Shown: piece by piece, positions 48,606-58,075 of the stretch
Position numbering within the stretch: position 1 is the first letter of the stretch
How the letters are laid out: each line of letters opens with the position of its first letter
From: Chitinophaga sedimenti
GTDB taxonomy: Bacteria; Bacteroidota; Bacteroidia; Chitinophagales; Chitinophagaceae
Direction of reading: 5' to 3'
Assembly: GCF_023156195.1 (NCBI RefSeq)
Contig: NZ_JAKUKA010000001.1
Location: 5,208,001-5,272,000, forward strand
DNA length: 64,000 nucleotides
Position numbers and translations under genes: made by a program
Notes under the pieces: generated by a model
The model's database searches: none
The model's input: only the letters and a program-made list of their open reading frames with translations
Told to the model about the DNA's origin: nothing

Positions 48606-49397
48606 TTGGCAGAACAAGAAATATATAAAATCAAGCTCCCGCAGTTCGAAGGCCCCTTTGACCTGTTGTTGTTCTTTATTGAGCGCGACGAGCTGGACAT
48701 CTACAACATCCCCATCAGTGGCATTACCCGCGACTTCCTGAATTACATTCATGAAATGGAATCGCTGAACATTGAGCTGGCGAGTGAATTTATACTTTTC
48801 GTGAGTACACTGATGCGCATTAAGGCTAAGATGTTGCTGCCGCGCAAAGAGATCGACGAGGCGGGTAATGAGATTGACCCGCGCCAGGAGCTGGTAGACA
48901 AGATCCTGGAATACAAACGGTACAAGCAGGCGGCGATTGAACTGGCGGAGAAAGAGGCGGAGCGAATGTTGCAGATCAGACGCGGTAACATTGCGAAGGA
49001 GCTGAACCTGATCGGTGAAATGACCAGTGAAGGTACAGAGGTGCAAACGCTGACGCTCTTTAAGCTTACGAAAACCTTTGAGAAGGTAATGCAGCGCGTG
49101 AAAGAGCGCAACAACAAACCGCAGCACGTGGTGTATAAATACGATTACACCATGGAAGGTTCCCGCGAGTATATGATGGAACTGGCGGCAGGTGAGCGTA
49201 CTATGGCTTTCGAGAAGATATTTGATCACTGTAAAGACCGCATACACGCCATTTTCCTGTTCCTCGGTATGCTGGAACTGGTGCAGGCAAAGTATTTGTC
49301 GATCATGGTGGGAGAGGGCCGCAACAATTTTATTATTGAATATGTAGATCCCGCTGACCGCCCGGAAGACGCTGAGCCGGTTGTATTTGATGAGTGA
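48606..49397 (+). CDS. scpA: Segregation and condensation protein A (TTG start)
   Basis: 263 aa. The start is TTG at 48606: an in-frame stop (TAA 48588-48590) lies just upstream and there is no ATG before MAEQEIYKIKLPQFEGPFDLLLFFIE, which is the family N-terminus. Kleisin features: LPQFEGPFDLLL, ISGITRDFLNYIHEME, LRIKAKMLLPRKE. Bridges SMC heads in chromosome condensation. The C-terminal winged helix (FLGMLELVQAKYLSIM) is present. scpB is not adjacent. Overlaps the next gene by 8 bp. Confidence 0.88.
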   Translation: MAEQEIYKIKLPQFEGPFDLLLFFIERDELDIYNIPISGITRDFLNYIHEMESLNIELASEFILFVSTLMRIKAKMLLPRKEIDEAGNEIDPRQELVDKILEYKRYKQAAIELAEKEAERMLQIRRGNIAKELNLIGEMTSEGTEVQTLTLFKLTKTFEKVMQRVKERNNKPQHVVYKYDYTMEGSREYMMELAAGERTMAFEKIFDHCKDRIHAIFLFLGMLELVQAKYLSIMVGEGRNNFIIEYVDPADRPEDAEPVVFDE

Positions 49398-50301
49398 TAA
49401 ACGCGATCATATCGAAATAGTGTCCCTGCCGGATTACGGCCAGGAAGAAACACCTTTCATCGTATCGACCATCTGCAACCTGGGCGATACCTTTTTTGAA
49501 CATAACGAAACACCACATCGCCACGACTTTTATTCCATCTACTGGATTAAATGTGGTCACCTGAAACATACCATCGATACCGTTACCCACGAGGTGCAGG
49601 ATAACACGTTGTTTTTTCTCGCGCCTGGCCAGGTACACAAGATGGAATTCTCAGATAAGGCCGATGGTTATATGATCGCTTTTCACGACGCGTTCATGTG
49701 TCTGAAAGATCAGGCGCAGTTATCATCAGGTATTAACTCGGGTTTGTTTTTCAATAGCCATTTCAGTTCCGTGTTGCATTTGCCGGAAGAGCAGCAGGCG
49801 GATTTCGAATGGCTGGTAAAAGCAATGGTGAAGGAGATTCATCATAAGGAAAGTGACTACGAAAGTGCGTTTCATGGACTGCTGCGTTATTTCCTGGTGC
49901 TATCGTCACGCCTGCAGAACGCGAGAGATACCTTTGCACCGGATACGCATTTATCGCATAACAGTTCGCTGTTTCTGCAGTTTAAAACACTGATCGAAGA
50001 AAAGTTCCGCGACCTGAAGAACGTGTCGGATTACGCGGGCCTGCTGCATATCAAACCAGTGTTGTTGAATGAGGTGAGCAAACAGTTGTCGGGAATTACG
50101 GCAGGTGAGCATATCCGGAACAGGATTATACTGGAGGCGCAACGGTATTTATACAATACCGATTTAACAGCGAAGGAGATTGCGTATAACCTTGGGTTTG
50201 AAGACCCGCATTATTTCAGCAGATTTTTTAAGAAATATACGAACCAGACGCCATCGGAGTTTAAAGAGGCTTCGCGGGTAAATGGGGTGTTTACCCATTG
50301 A
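49390..50301 (+). CDS. AraC-family regulator with cupin sensor domain
   Basis: 303 aa from ATG 49390, overlapping scpA by 8 bp. N-terminal cupin (residues about 30-120: HNETPHRHDFYSIYWIKCGH, FLAPGQVHKMEF) and C-terminal HTH pair (VSDYAGLLHIKPVLLNEVSK, TAKEIAYNLGFEDPHYFSRFFKKYTN). No Cys cluster. It lies immediately before the pirin-YceI-nitroreductase-OsmC-pirin-Dps run, and is the only regulator there, so it may control those genes (inference). Confidence 0.85.
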   Translation: MSDKRDHIEIVSLPDYGQEETPFIVSTICNLGDTFFEHNETPHRHDFYSIYWIKCGHLKHTIDTVTHEVQDNTLFFLAPGQVHKMEFSDKADGYMIAFHDAFMCLKDQAQLSSGINSGLFFNSHFSSVLHLPEEQQADFEWLVKAMVKEIHHKESDYESAFHGLLRYFLVLSSRLQNARDTFAPDTHLSHNSSLFLQFKTLIEEKFRDLKNVSDYAGLLHIKPVLLNEVSKQLSGITAGEHIRNRIILEAQRYLYNTDLTAKEIAYNLGFEDPHYFSRFFKKYTNQTPSEFKEASRVNGVFTH

Positions 50302-50308
50302 TATTGAA

Positions 50309-50336
50309 GAAAGGGCGACGATGGTTGCCCTTTTTT
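50309..50336 (+). terminator. Terminator after the AraC gene
   Basis: AAGGGCGAC / GTTGCCCTT, GATG loop, followed by TTTT; one G-T pair. Confidence 0.75.
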
Positions 50337-50342
50337 ATTGGG

Positions 50343-50473
50343 CTATGTATACATGGCCCCAACGCACCTCTGAACGCAAGAGGGTGTACCATGTATACAT
50401 GGCCCAGGGTACCTCGGATCTTATACATGGCTCAGCGTACCTCGGATCTCAAGAGCGTGCACCATGTGTACAT
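50343..50473. repeat. Imperfect tandem repeat of palindrome-ended ~51-bp units
   Basis: Units begin ATACATGGC and end CCATGTATACAT. Unit 1 spans 50349-50400, a truncated second begins at 50395, and a third covers 50423-50473. Shared inner words include CCTCGGATCT (twice) and CAAGAGsGTG (twice). Terminal inverted repeats (GTATACATGG / CCATGTATAC) make each a potential hairpin. No ORF inside is credible. 50474-50685 shows only a TATTTTTG box at 50649-50656 and a strong AGGAG before the pirin start. Confidence 0.75.
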
Positions 50474-50648
50474 AATATATCCATCAAATCCCCCATCCCT
50501 ATGACAATCCACCAAAAACTACCCATACCTTACAAACAGGCCTCATATTAGCAAAATCAAATCATTGATAATCAATGATTAAGTAAAAAAGGATAAAAAG
50601 TCCACCACTTACAGCAATTAGTCCATTCAGGAAAGATGTTATAACACG

Positions 50649-50656
50649 TATTTTTG
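50649..50656 (+). promoter_or_regulatory. -7 promoter box of the first pirin gene (TATTTTTG)
   Basis: TAnnTTTG, 29 bp before ATG 50686. An AAAAAGGAGACAAC Shine-Dalgarno follows, unusually strong for this window. Confidence 0.5.
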
Positions 50657-50685
50657 TGCTGTCAACATCAAAAAAGGAGACAACA

Positions 50686-51560
50686 ATGAAAACCAGCAAA
50701 CAAGTAACGCAGGTGTACAAAGGATCAAAACCCAATATGGTGGGCGATGGATTCCGCGTACAGAACCTCTTCCCCAGCGGTAACCGCATCGGGAAAGCCA
50801 TTAGCCCGTTCTTTTGCTCGATTATGCCGCCCCGGTATACTTTCCGCCAACTGATAAGCCACGGGGCGTTGACCAGCACCCTCATCGGGGATTTGAAACG
50901 GTGACCATCGTTTATCAGGGAGCCCCGGAGCACCGCGACTCTACCGGTGCATACGGCAAACTGCGCGAAGGCGACGTACAATGGATGACCGCCGCCTCCG
51001 GTATCGTGCACGAAGAAAAGCATGAAGCCGGGTTTTCAAAACGAGGCGGCACCATAGAGATGGCACAATTGTGGGTGAATTTGCCCAAAGCACATAAAAT
51101 GACTAAACCGGGATACCAGACCTTATTAAGAGAAGACATCCCGGTGAAATCCTGGAACGACGGCAGCTACCTCCGCGTAATTGCCGGTGAGTTCGAAGGG
51201 TTGTACGGTCCCGCCCGCACGTTTACACCAATTAATGTGTACGATGTGCAGCTGAAAGCAGGCCGCAATATCACCCTGCAACTGCCCGAAGGTTACAATA
51301 CCGGCGTCGTGGTACTGAAAGGAGAAGTGGAATTCAACGAAACACATCTTTCCAAACAAGTAGAGATCGTAAGTTTCGGCAACGAAGGCGAAGAAATAAA
51401 CATAACTGCCGTTTCCGATGTTTCCTTACTGGTGCTTAACGGCGAACCAATTAACGAACCGGTATTCGCGTATGGCCCCTTCCTCATGAATACGCAGGAA
51501 GAAATTACGCAGGCCATACAGGATTACAACGAGCCGCATGGGACGATTGAATTAACTTGA
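50686..51560 (+). CDS. Pirin-family protein (one indel)
   Basis: Start ATG 50686 with AGGAG 7 bp upstream. Two cupin domains; the metal-binding set is HPHRGFETVT and GIVHEE in the N-terminal domain. One base is missing near 50811; repaired SPFLLLDYAAPVYF gives 291 aa. Bacterial pirins are iron cupins, some with quercetin dioxygenase activity and some acting as redox-linked regulators. First of the stress run, probably the operon head. The C-terminal pirin domain continues to PHGTIELT. Confidence 0.87.
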
Positions 51561-51602
51561 TCATACACACTCTTATCTACTAAAAAATTAAAATTAACAA
51601 CA

Positions 51603-52128
51603 ATGGCAACCTGGAAAATTGATGCTTCACACAGCGAAATCGAATTTAAAGTAAAACACCTGATGATCACTAACGTGAACGGTTTCTTTACTGATTATGA
51701 CGCTACTGTTGAAGCCGCCAATGACGACTTCTCTGATGCTAAGATCTCTTTCGAAGCGAAGGTAGACAGCATCAACACTAAAAACGAACAACGCGACGGT
51801 CACCTGAAAAGCGACGACTTCTTCAATGCCGCTGAATTCCCGCTGATCAAATTTGAATCAACAGGTATCGTTAAAAAAGATAACGAGCATTACAAGCTCA
51901 CCGGCAACCTTACTATCCGCGACAATACCAAACCGGTTGAACTGGATGTGGAATACGCTGGTATTACCGTAGACCCATGGGGTCAAACCAAAGCAGGTTT
52001 CGAAATCTCCGGTAAAATCAGCCGTAAAGATTGGCCTGAAATGGACAGCTACTACAGAAGCTGGTGGTATTGTGGTAAGTGATGACGTGAAATTGCTGGC
52101 GAACGTTCAGCTCATTAAACAAGCTTAA
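51603..52128 (+). CDS. YceI-family lipid-binding-like protein (one 2-base indel)
   Basis: Begins MATWKIDASHSEIEFKVKHLMI, without a signal peptide, so likely cytoplasmic unlike E. coli YceI. Lipocalin-like barrel of the YceI family: DGHLKSDDFFNAAEFPLIKFEST, LTGNLTIRDNTKPVELDVEY. A 2-base loss near 52029-52032 breaks the frame; repaired it reads RKDFGLKWTATTEAGGIVVSDDVKLLANVQLIKQA as short family-typical segments, stop at 52126-52128, 175 aa. Polyisoprenoid binding is known for relatives. Confidence 0.87.
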
Positions 52129-52138
52129 TTATTTAGTA

Positions 52139-52768
52139 ATGGATATTCTTGAAAAACTGTCGTGGCGCTATGCTACGAAGAAGTTTGATCCGGTGAAGAA
52201 AATGAGTGCCGCGCAGTTGGACAGGATACTCAGAGCAACCAATCTCTCAGCCTCCTCTTATGGCTTGCAGCCCTATAAAGTAATAGTGGTAAATGATCCG
52301 GTGATAAGGGAACAATTGAAGGCGGTATCGAATAACCAGTCACAGATAACAGATGCTTCGCACCTGGTGATTTTTGCAAGAGTGGACGAACTGGCCGATA
52401 CCCATATAGATGATTATGTGAAGTTGACTGCAAGCACACGTAACGTGGAAACCGATGCCCTCGAAGGGTTTGCGGCGATGATGAAGGGACAGATTCAAAA
52501 AATGGAACAAGAGAAAGCGGCAGTGTGGACCTCCAAACAGGCGTACATCGCCCTTGGCACACTACTCACTGCCTGCGCGGTAGAAGGAATCGATACCTGT
52601 CCCATGGAAGGGTTTAACGCAACCGCTTACGATGAAATTCTGGGGCTGAAAGAAAGGAACCTGCGCACCGTAGTATTGGCCGCAGTTGGCTTCCGCGCCG
52701 CTGACGATATTTATCAGCATAAGAAGAAAGTACGGAAACCGCTGGAAGATTTTGTAGAAATAGTGTAG
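52139..52768 (+). CDS. NAD(P)H-dependent nitroreductase (NfsB-like)
   Basis: 209 aa, FMN nitroreductase fold: RYATKKFDPVKKM, SASSYGLQPYKVIVV (FMN contact), ALGTLLTACAVEGIDTCPMEGF and GFRAADD. Flavin-dependent two-electron reduction of quinones and nitro compounds in the cytoplasm. Starts 11 bp after the corrected yceI stop, so co-transcribed. Confidence 0.88.
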   Translation: MDILEKLSWRYATKKFDPVKKMSAAQLDRILRATNLSASSYGLQPYKVIVVNDPVIREQLKAVSNNQSQITDASHLVIFARVDELADTHIDDYVKLTASTRNVETDALEGFAAMMKGQIQKMEQEKAAVWTSKQAYIALGTLLTACAVEGIDTCPMEGFNATAYDEILGLKERNLRTVVLAAVGFRAADDIYQHKKKVRKPLEDFVEIV

Positions 52769-52792
52769 AACGGTTGTCAGGAGTTAAGTGTA

Positions 52793-52822
52793 GCCGGGTA
52801 ATGCTTGCATTGCCCGGCTTTT
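52793..52822 (+). terminator. Terminator after the nitroreductase gene
   Basis: GCCGGGTAATGC / GCATTGCCCGGC, TT loop, one mismatch, followed by T5. Confidence 0.85.
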
Positions 52823-52899
52823 TATTTATCTTTAAGAACGGCACTGCATTTGCGGCCGTTAACCATCTAAAAATTATTCACCCAAAAAAGTATATTTCC

Positions 52900-53310
52900 A
52901 TGAAAAGATCTGCTACTGCCAATTGGCAGGGTACCGGTAAAGAAGGCAAAGGCAAACTCTCTACCGACAGCGGCGTATTAAAAGATACCCAGTATTCGTT
53001 CAACACCCGCTTCGAAGACGGCATCGGCACCAACCCTGAAGAGCTGATCGCGGCCGCACACGCCGGTTGTTTCACGATGAAACTGAGCTTTAATCTTACC
53101 GGCGCGGGTTTCACGCCGGGTAACATCGATACCAAAGCGGCTGTTACATTTGAAAATGGCGCTATTCCCAACATTCACCTCACCGTGAAGGCTACCGTGC
53201 CGGGCATCGATAAGGCAAAATTCGATGAACTGGTGCTGGATGCAAAACAGAACTGTCCTATTTCCAAACTGTTGAATACGGACATTACTTACGAAGCAGA
53301 ACTGGTATAG
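52900..53310 (+). CDS. OsmC-family peroxiredoxin-like protein
   Basis: 136 aa from ATG 52900 (MKRSATANWQGTGKEGKG). Both redox-active cysteines are present, HAGCF (residue about 59) and QNCPIS (about 119), and the family's FNTRFEDGIGTNPEELIAAAH. Reduces organic hydroperoxides in OsmC/Ohr proteins. The longer upstream frame through the terminator is not coding. Confidence 0.88.
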   Translation: MKRSATANWQGTGKEGKGKLSTDSGVLKDTQYSFNTRFEDGIGTNPEELIAAAHAGCFTMKLSFNLTGAGFTPGNIDTKAAVTFENGAIPNIHLTVKATVPGIDKAKFDELVLDAKQNCPISKLLNTDITYEAELV

Positions 53311-53330
53311 TATTACCACATATTGTACGA

Positions 53331-53356
53331 AGCCCCGGAACACTCCGGGGCTTTTT
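53331..53356 (+). terminator. osmC-like terminator
   Basis: AGCCCCGGA / TCCGGGGCT, ACAC loop, then T4. Confidence 0.85.
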
Positions 53357-53460
53357 GCTTTTAGTTGGATGGATAAAAATGTACACCATTTATGCAAATT
53401 CGTCCATTGTAAAACGGGGTGTTTAAGCGGACATTTGTGTCGTAATTAAAGCACAACGAT

Positions 53461-54182
53461 ATGCAAAAGATCATTCACCGTGCGGACTCACGCGGGTGTG
53501 CCGATCACGGTTGGTTAAAGAGTTATCACACCTTCAGCTTCGCGCAATATTATAATGCAGACCGCATCCACTTTGGTGCCTTGCGGGTGCTTAATGATGA
53601 TGTGGTGGCCGGCGGTATGGGCTTCGGCGCACATCCGCACGATAATATGGAGATCATTAGCATCGTGCTGAAAGGCGCGCTGGAACACCGGGATAACCTG
53701 GGCACGCATGGTGTCATCAATGCGAACGATGTACAGATCATGTCGGCCGGTACAGGGGTGGTGCATTCTGAATTCAACGCCTCCAAAACAGAAGCCGCGG
53801 AGTTTTTACAGATATGGTTGTTCCCGCGCGAGCGCAATGTAACGCCGCGGTACGATCAACGTTCGTTTGATCCTGCCGGTCAGCATAATCAACTGCAAAC
53901 CATCATCTCTCCCAATAAGGAAGATGATGCCCTCTGGATTCATCAGGATGCCTGGTTTTCTATAGGCAACTTTGATGCAGGAAAAGAGCTGGTGTACACA
54001 CCGCACGAAGCCTATAACGGCGCGTATATATTCGTACTCGAAGGTACGATAGAAGTAGAGGGGAAGTGTTGCAACGCCGTGATGCGATCGGCATCAGCAG
54101 CTTTAGTGCAGCATCGATCAAAGCACTGGATGCGGCAAAGTTTTTGATTATCGATATTCCGTTAACACAATTTACTCATTAA
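53461..54182 (+). CDS. Pirin/quercetin-dioxygenase-like protein, YhhW type (one indel)
   Basis: Opens MQKIIHRADSRGCADHGWLKSYHTFSFAQYYN, the YhhW signature, with HPHDNMEII and GVVHSEF metal ligands. The G-run 54060-54063 has lost one base near the C-terminus; repaired it reads EGEVLQRRDAIGISSFSAAS and stops at 54180-54182, giving 240 aa. A second, distinct pirin in the same run as the one at 50686. Cytoplasmic. Confidence 0.87.
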
Positions 54183-54198
54183 TATAACCCTTACTCAT

Positions 54199-54675
54199 AT
54201 GGCAACAAATACTGCAACAATAGGCCTCGAGAAAAAGACCGCAAAAGAGCTGGCAGATAAACTGAATAACCTGCTGGCCGCATACCAGATATTTTATCAG
54301 AACACCCGTGGTTTCCACTGGAATATTAAAGGTGATAAGTTTTTTACCCTTCATGTGAAGTTTGAAGAACTGTACACCGACGCACTCGTTAAAATCGATG
54401 AAATCGCAGAAAGGATCCTGACCCTGGGCTTTACTCCTGTACACAGTTTTTCTCAATACGTGGAACTGTCTGCTATCAAGGAAATTACCAACGACAGCGG
54501 CGCAGAATCCACGGTAAAGCACATCCTGGAAGGTTTTAAAACGCTTATTCAGCTGGAAAGAGAGGTAAGCAGTGTAAGCGACGAATTGGGCGATGATGGT
54601 ACCAATGACCTCATCACTACCTACATTCGTGAACAGGAGAAATTGGTGTGGATGTACAATGCATTTTTACATTAG
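54199..54675 (+). CDS. dps: Dps-family ferritin-like DNA-binding protein
   Basis: 158 aa. Ferroxidase ligands at the dimer interface appear as RGFHWNIKGDKFFTLHVKFEELYTD (split here into short motifs HWNI, FEELY) and KIDEIAERIL. Dodecameric iron storage and DNA protection under oxidative stress. Starts 16 bp after the second pirin, so in one operon with it. Confidence 0.92.
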   Translation: MATNTATIGLEKKTAKELADKLNNLLAAYQIFYQNTRGFHWNIKGDKFFTLHVKFEELYTDALVKIDEIAERILTLGFTPVHSFSQYVELSAIKEITNDSGAESTVKHILEGFKTLIQLEREVSSVSDELGDDGTNDLITTYIREQEKLVWMYNAFLH

Positions 54676-54703
54676 AGGTTACAACAAACAATAAACAGGC
54701 GAA

Positions 54704-54880
54704 TCAGGCCCTGCCGAACGGCGGGGCCTTCGCTTTTTTGTGCAAAAAGCCCTTGTCCCATATAGGGAAAACGTCGTAACTTAGGTATACAAGAGCAAAC
54801 AGAAGCATGGCCATCGTTCCCAACATAATGATACCGCAGCCATTAGCATCCTCGCCCATGAAACGATATTGACAAGCCAT
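54704..54880 (-). CDS. Possible small membrane protein (58 aa)
   Basis: ATG 54880 (MACQYRFMGED) or 54860. One strong membrane helix (GIIMLGTMAMLLFALVYLSY) then FPIWDKGF. Its last codons lie inside the dps terminator hairpin, which argues against it or implies a convergent overlap. Unknown family. Confidence 0.25.
   Translation of the reverse strand: MACQYRFMGEDANGCGIIMLGTMAMLLFALVYLSYDVFPIWDKGFLHKKAKAPPFGRA
54706..54739 (+). terminator. dps terminator
   Basis: AGGCCCTGCC / GGCGGGGCCT, GAAC loop, T6 tail. Confidence 0.8.
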
Positions 54881-54931
54881 AGTGAATGATGAGCATGCAC
54901 TCAATAATCCGAAACGCAAAATCAATTGATC

Positions 54932-55300
54932 ATGGAAATTCCAACACAAACCGCAGAACAGGAACAGTTGCTGTCCTGGAAACATGAAGTTGAAGATGTT
55001 CGCCAGGAAGTAAAATCAATGCGCGACCTCCGTCTCGAACGTATTTCGCGCCGCGACATGACACGGGAACGCATGGTGCAGGTAGAGCACTTCCAGAACC
55101 TGTTTATCCGCCAGCTCGAAGTGGCTGATGAGCTGTTCCACGATCTGAAGCAAACCAACCGCAGGCTCAACAATGCGTGGATCGAACATCACGACCGCCC
55201 GGTCGAGGGCCACGACGAATTACATGAACGAATGGGGACTTTCCATAAGTTATACGATGAATTAAAAGGGGATTTCTTTCATTTTGAAGCTCACCGATAG
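54932..55300 (+). CDS. Hypothetical charged, helical cytoplasmic protein
   Basis: 122 aa from ATG 54932 (MEIPTQTAEQEQ). Strongly charged and predicted all-helical, with heptad-like stretches (QEVKSMRDLRLERISRRD, RQLEVADELFHDLKQ). No signal, membrane segment or recognised domain. Its stop abuts that of the convergent PAS gene with no gap (55300/55301), so there is no room for a terminator between them. Confidence 0.6.
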   Translation: MEIPTQTAEQEQLLSWKHEVEDVRQEVKSMRDLRLERISRRDMTRERMVQVEHFQNLFIRQLEVADELFHDLKQTNRRLNNAWIEHHDRPVEGHDELHERMGTFHKLYDELKGDFFHFEAHR

Positions 55301-56861
55301 TTAAAGCAGGTCGTCTTCCTGCTGTTTCAGTTTCGATTGCATCCGGTGGATCATTTCATCCAGCTCGGTAACAGACTTTTGCAGCATGATAATCAGGCGC
55401 AGGTTAGTGGCCTGGTCGCTGCTGTCTTTATCGATCAGCGAAGTAATGGCCAGTATGGAAGATACGGGACGCCTTAGTTCGTGCGAATTCATCCAGGCAA
55501 TTTCGCGCAGGGTATTGTTTTGCTCCTGCAGCTGTGTTACGAACTGCTTCTTTTCAGTGATATCGGTTTGAATGGAAATGAATTTTTCGACCCGGCCATC
55601 GTCGTCCAGCACCGGCGTTACAGTCATATACGCCCAGTAGCTTTCGCCGTTTTTACGGTATTGTACCAGCTCCGCGGAGAAAGGGATGCCGGCGGTCATT
55701 TTATCGCCTATCCGCTTCAGAGCATCCATGCTAGTATCCGATCCGGCCATTAATTCGCTCGGGTGTTTGCCGGTAGCTTCTTTCAGGGAAAAACCGGTAT
55801 GATGGCAAAAGGCGTCGTTCGCCCATTCGATACGTCCATCGGCATCCGGGATGAACACGGTATTGGTGGTCTGACTGGCCACTAACGACAGCAGGGTAAT
55901 TTGTTCCTGTTGTTTTACTTCTTTATCGATGTCCTGCACTACGCCCACCATGCGCTGTCCTTCCTGCTGTTTATTGTAGATGATGCTGCCACGCGCGTAA
56001 ACATGTTTATACTCACCGTTCGAGCAACGGAAGCGATAACGTTCCGACCAGTGTACGTTGCCAAAGCGAATGGCGTTGCGCAGCGACTTTAATACCCGGT
56101 CATAATCGTCTGGATGTATGCGCACTTCCCACCATTGCAGGCTGGACTCCACTTCGCGCTCCTGGTAGCCGAAAAGTGTGCTGGGCCCATGGTTCCAGGT
56201 AACGGCGTTCGTGCGCATATCCCAATAGTAAATAGCATCGGGTGTTACTTTGGCCAGCAGTTCGTAACGTGTGCCGAAATCGCGCGCCTGTACGGTAGAT
56301 TTTATTTCCGCATCAATATCGATAGCCATGACCATGCGCCCGATTTTACGGTGATAGTGACAGGGCACGGAGTATATTTCCACCATAAAATTCTCACCCG
56401 TCTTTTTGCGATGCTGCCATATGCCGCGGTACGATTTGCTGAGAACGTTGTTTCGCTGCGCTTCGAGCAGCTTAGGCCCCTCATTTTCATTCCTGATCTG
56501 CAAAATAGTCATGCGCAGGAACTCTTCGCGGCTGAAGCCGTAACGTTCTATAGCCGCATCGTTCACCGCCAGAAATCTTAATGTATCGGTATCATATACC
56601 CACATCGGAAGTGGGTGCCCGTAGAACATATCTTTGTAAGGGGCTGTTCTGCGCGCGCTGTCCGCGTGGCATTACGTACCATCAGGTACACCGCCAGGGC
56701 AGATATCAGCACAAAAAAGAGAGTAAAAGATGGTGTAAGATATTGGGGGCAATGGTAGGAAACGCAGTGATGCCGCGCGACAGCAACCGGTCGTTTATAT
56801 TCACCCACACCAGTCCCCACACGAGGAATAAACAAGCCGCTTTAACTGCCGAATGGCGCAT
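55301..56861 (-). CDS. Membrane PAS sensor with DHp-like end but no ATPase domain (two indels)
   Basis: Starts at 56861 (MRHSAVKAACLFLVWGLVWV), with two membrane helices (residues about 8-21 and 50-66 after repair). Then three PAS domains (PLPMWVYDTDTLRFLAVND, DAIYYWDMRTNAVTW, NTVFIPDADGRIEWANDAF) and a short helical hairpin like a HisKA/DHp domain (AWMNSHELRRPVSSILAIT, with an H-E-L-R-R-P box), ending at QQEDDLL. No HATPase_c domain follows. Breaks: A-run 56713-56718 and T-run 56633-56635. Repaired length 520 aa. Either an accessory sensor or a phosphotransfer partner. Confidence 0.75.
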
Positions 56862-56944
56862 CCGTTTCTACGTTTTCGGTTGAAATTATGTAAATAAAAC
56901 CAACTATCAAACGGCCGCAATGCGCAAGCCACCGCGTTTACAGC

Positions 56945-58003
56945 TTACATTTCTATTTTCACGTGGCCGGAAACGGGATAAGCTACGCAGGTAAGAATGA
57001 AGCCCTGCGCTACTTCATTGTCCGTCAGCACTTCGTTTGCGGCCATCCATACCTTGCCTTCGGAACACCTTGCAGTACACGATCCGCACACGCCGCCCTT
57101 GCAGCTGTAAGGCATTGTTATTCCTTTGTTAAGGGCCGTTTGCAGGATGTTTTGATTACCGGCCACATCGAATTTTATCTCATTCCCCTGCCGGATAAGT
57201 GTTATTTGTTTTAGGGATGTGTCGGTCGGTATCCCTGCTTTCTGTATCAAAAATTGGGTGTTTACCGTAAAGTTTTCTTTACGCAGTTGATCTTCCGAAA
57301 AGCCCATGAACGTAAGCGTGAAAATGCACATGCGCATATATTCGAGCGGACCACAAATAAAGAACTGCGCGTCTTTGCGCGCATAGGCCAGGTGTTTAGG
57401 GGTGAGTATTTCCAGCAGGCCATTGCCGATACGCCGGTAGGTATATTCACTTTTTTCGGTAGGATCACTAAAAAAGAATAACAGTGTAAAGCGCGCAGCA
57501 TGTTCAGCGGCCAGTGCCCGCAACTCGTCATGAAAAGCAGCGTGCTGCTCGTTTTTGCTGCTGTAAATCATCGTGATCTTACTTCCCGGTTCATCGCGCA
57601 ACGCTTGTCGCAATAGGCCATATAAAGGCGCAATGCCGCTGCCTGCACCCAGTAGAAATATATCGCGCTGGTTGTTCGCATCCGTCTGCAACGTAAACCG
57701 CCCCGACGGCAATAACGACGTTACTACATCGCCTACGCGCCAGTGATGGATGATATGCCGCGAAACTTCGCCGTTCTCACGCCATTTCACTGTAACCGCA
57801 GGTTCGGCATCAATGCCCGGCGTGCTGCTCAGGGAATAGGAGCGGCGCAATTCCAGGCCATGTAAGTGAATAATGAAAGTGAGAAATTGCCCGGCTTTAT
57901 AGGAGAGCAGTGCACCGTCCGTTCGTTCAAAACGATAGGTGAAGGTATCGTGTGCTTCTTTTTTGATCCCTGTGATGCGCAATGATATATATAGCTCGTC
58001 CAT
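56945..58003 (-). CDS. PaaE-like ferredoxin/flavin NAD(P)H reductase with 2Fe-2S domain
   Basis: 352 aa, intact. FAD domain (RRSYSLSSTP), NAD(P)H domain (LLGAGSGIAPLYGLL) and a C-terminal plant-type ferredoxin domain (CKGGVCGSCTARC and ILTCVAYP supplying the four Cys). Same layout as PaaE and HcaD-type oxygenase reductases. It would pass electrons from NADPH to an oxygenase or diiron enzyme, none of which is adjacent. Confidence 0.88.
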   Translation of the reverse strand: MDELYISLRITGIKKEAHDTFTYRFERTDGALLSYKAGQFLTFIIHLHGLELRRSYSLSSTPGIDAEPAVTVKWRENGEVSRHIIHHWRVGDVVTSLLPSGRFTLQTDANNQRDIFLLGAGSGIAPLYGLLRQALRDEPGSKITMIYSSKNEQHAAFHDELRALAAEHAARFTLLFFFSDPTEKSEYTYRRIGNGLLEILTPKHLAYARKDAQFFICGPLEYMRMCIFTLTFMGFSEDQLRKENFTVNTQFLIQKAGIPTDTSLKQITLIRQGNEIKFDVAGNQNILQTALNKGITMPYSCKGGVCGSCTARCSEGKVWMAANEVLTDNEVAQGFILTCVAYPVSGHVKIEM

Positions 58004-58028
58004 GTTTTTCGGGCAGGGTTTTCGTCAT

Positions 58029-58055
58029 AAAAAAGGGCAGTATCGCTACTGCCCC
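58029..58055 (-). terminator. dxs terminator
   Basis: Minus-strand GGGCAGTA / TACTGCCC with TCGC loop and T6; lies just past the dxs stop. Confidence 0.8.
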
Positions 58056-58075
58056 GAAATCTTATTAGCCGGCTG

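Noticed and set aside
50282..50551. 89-residue frame over the tandem repeat
   Set aside because: Repeat-encoded, low-complexity reading without start signals.
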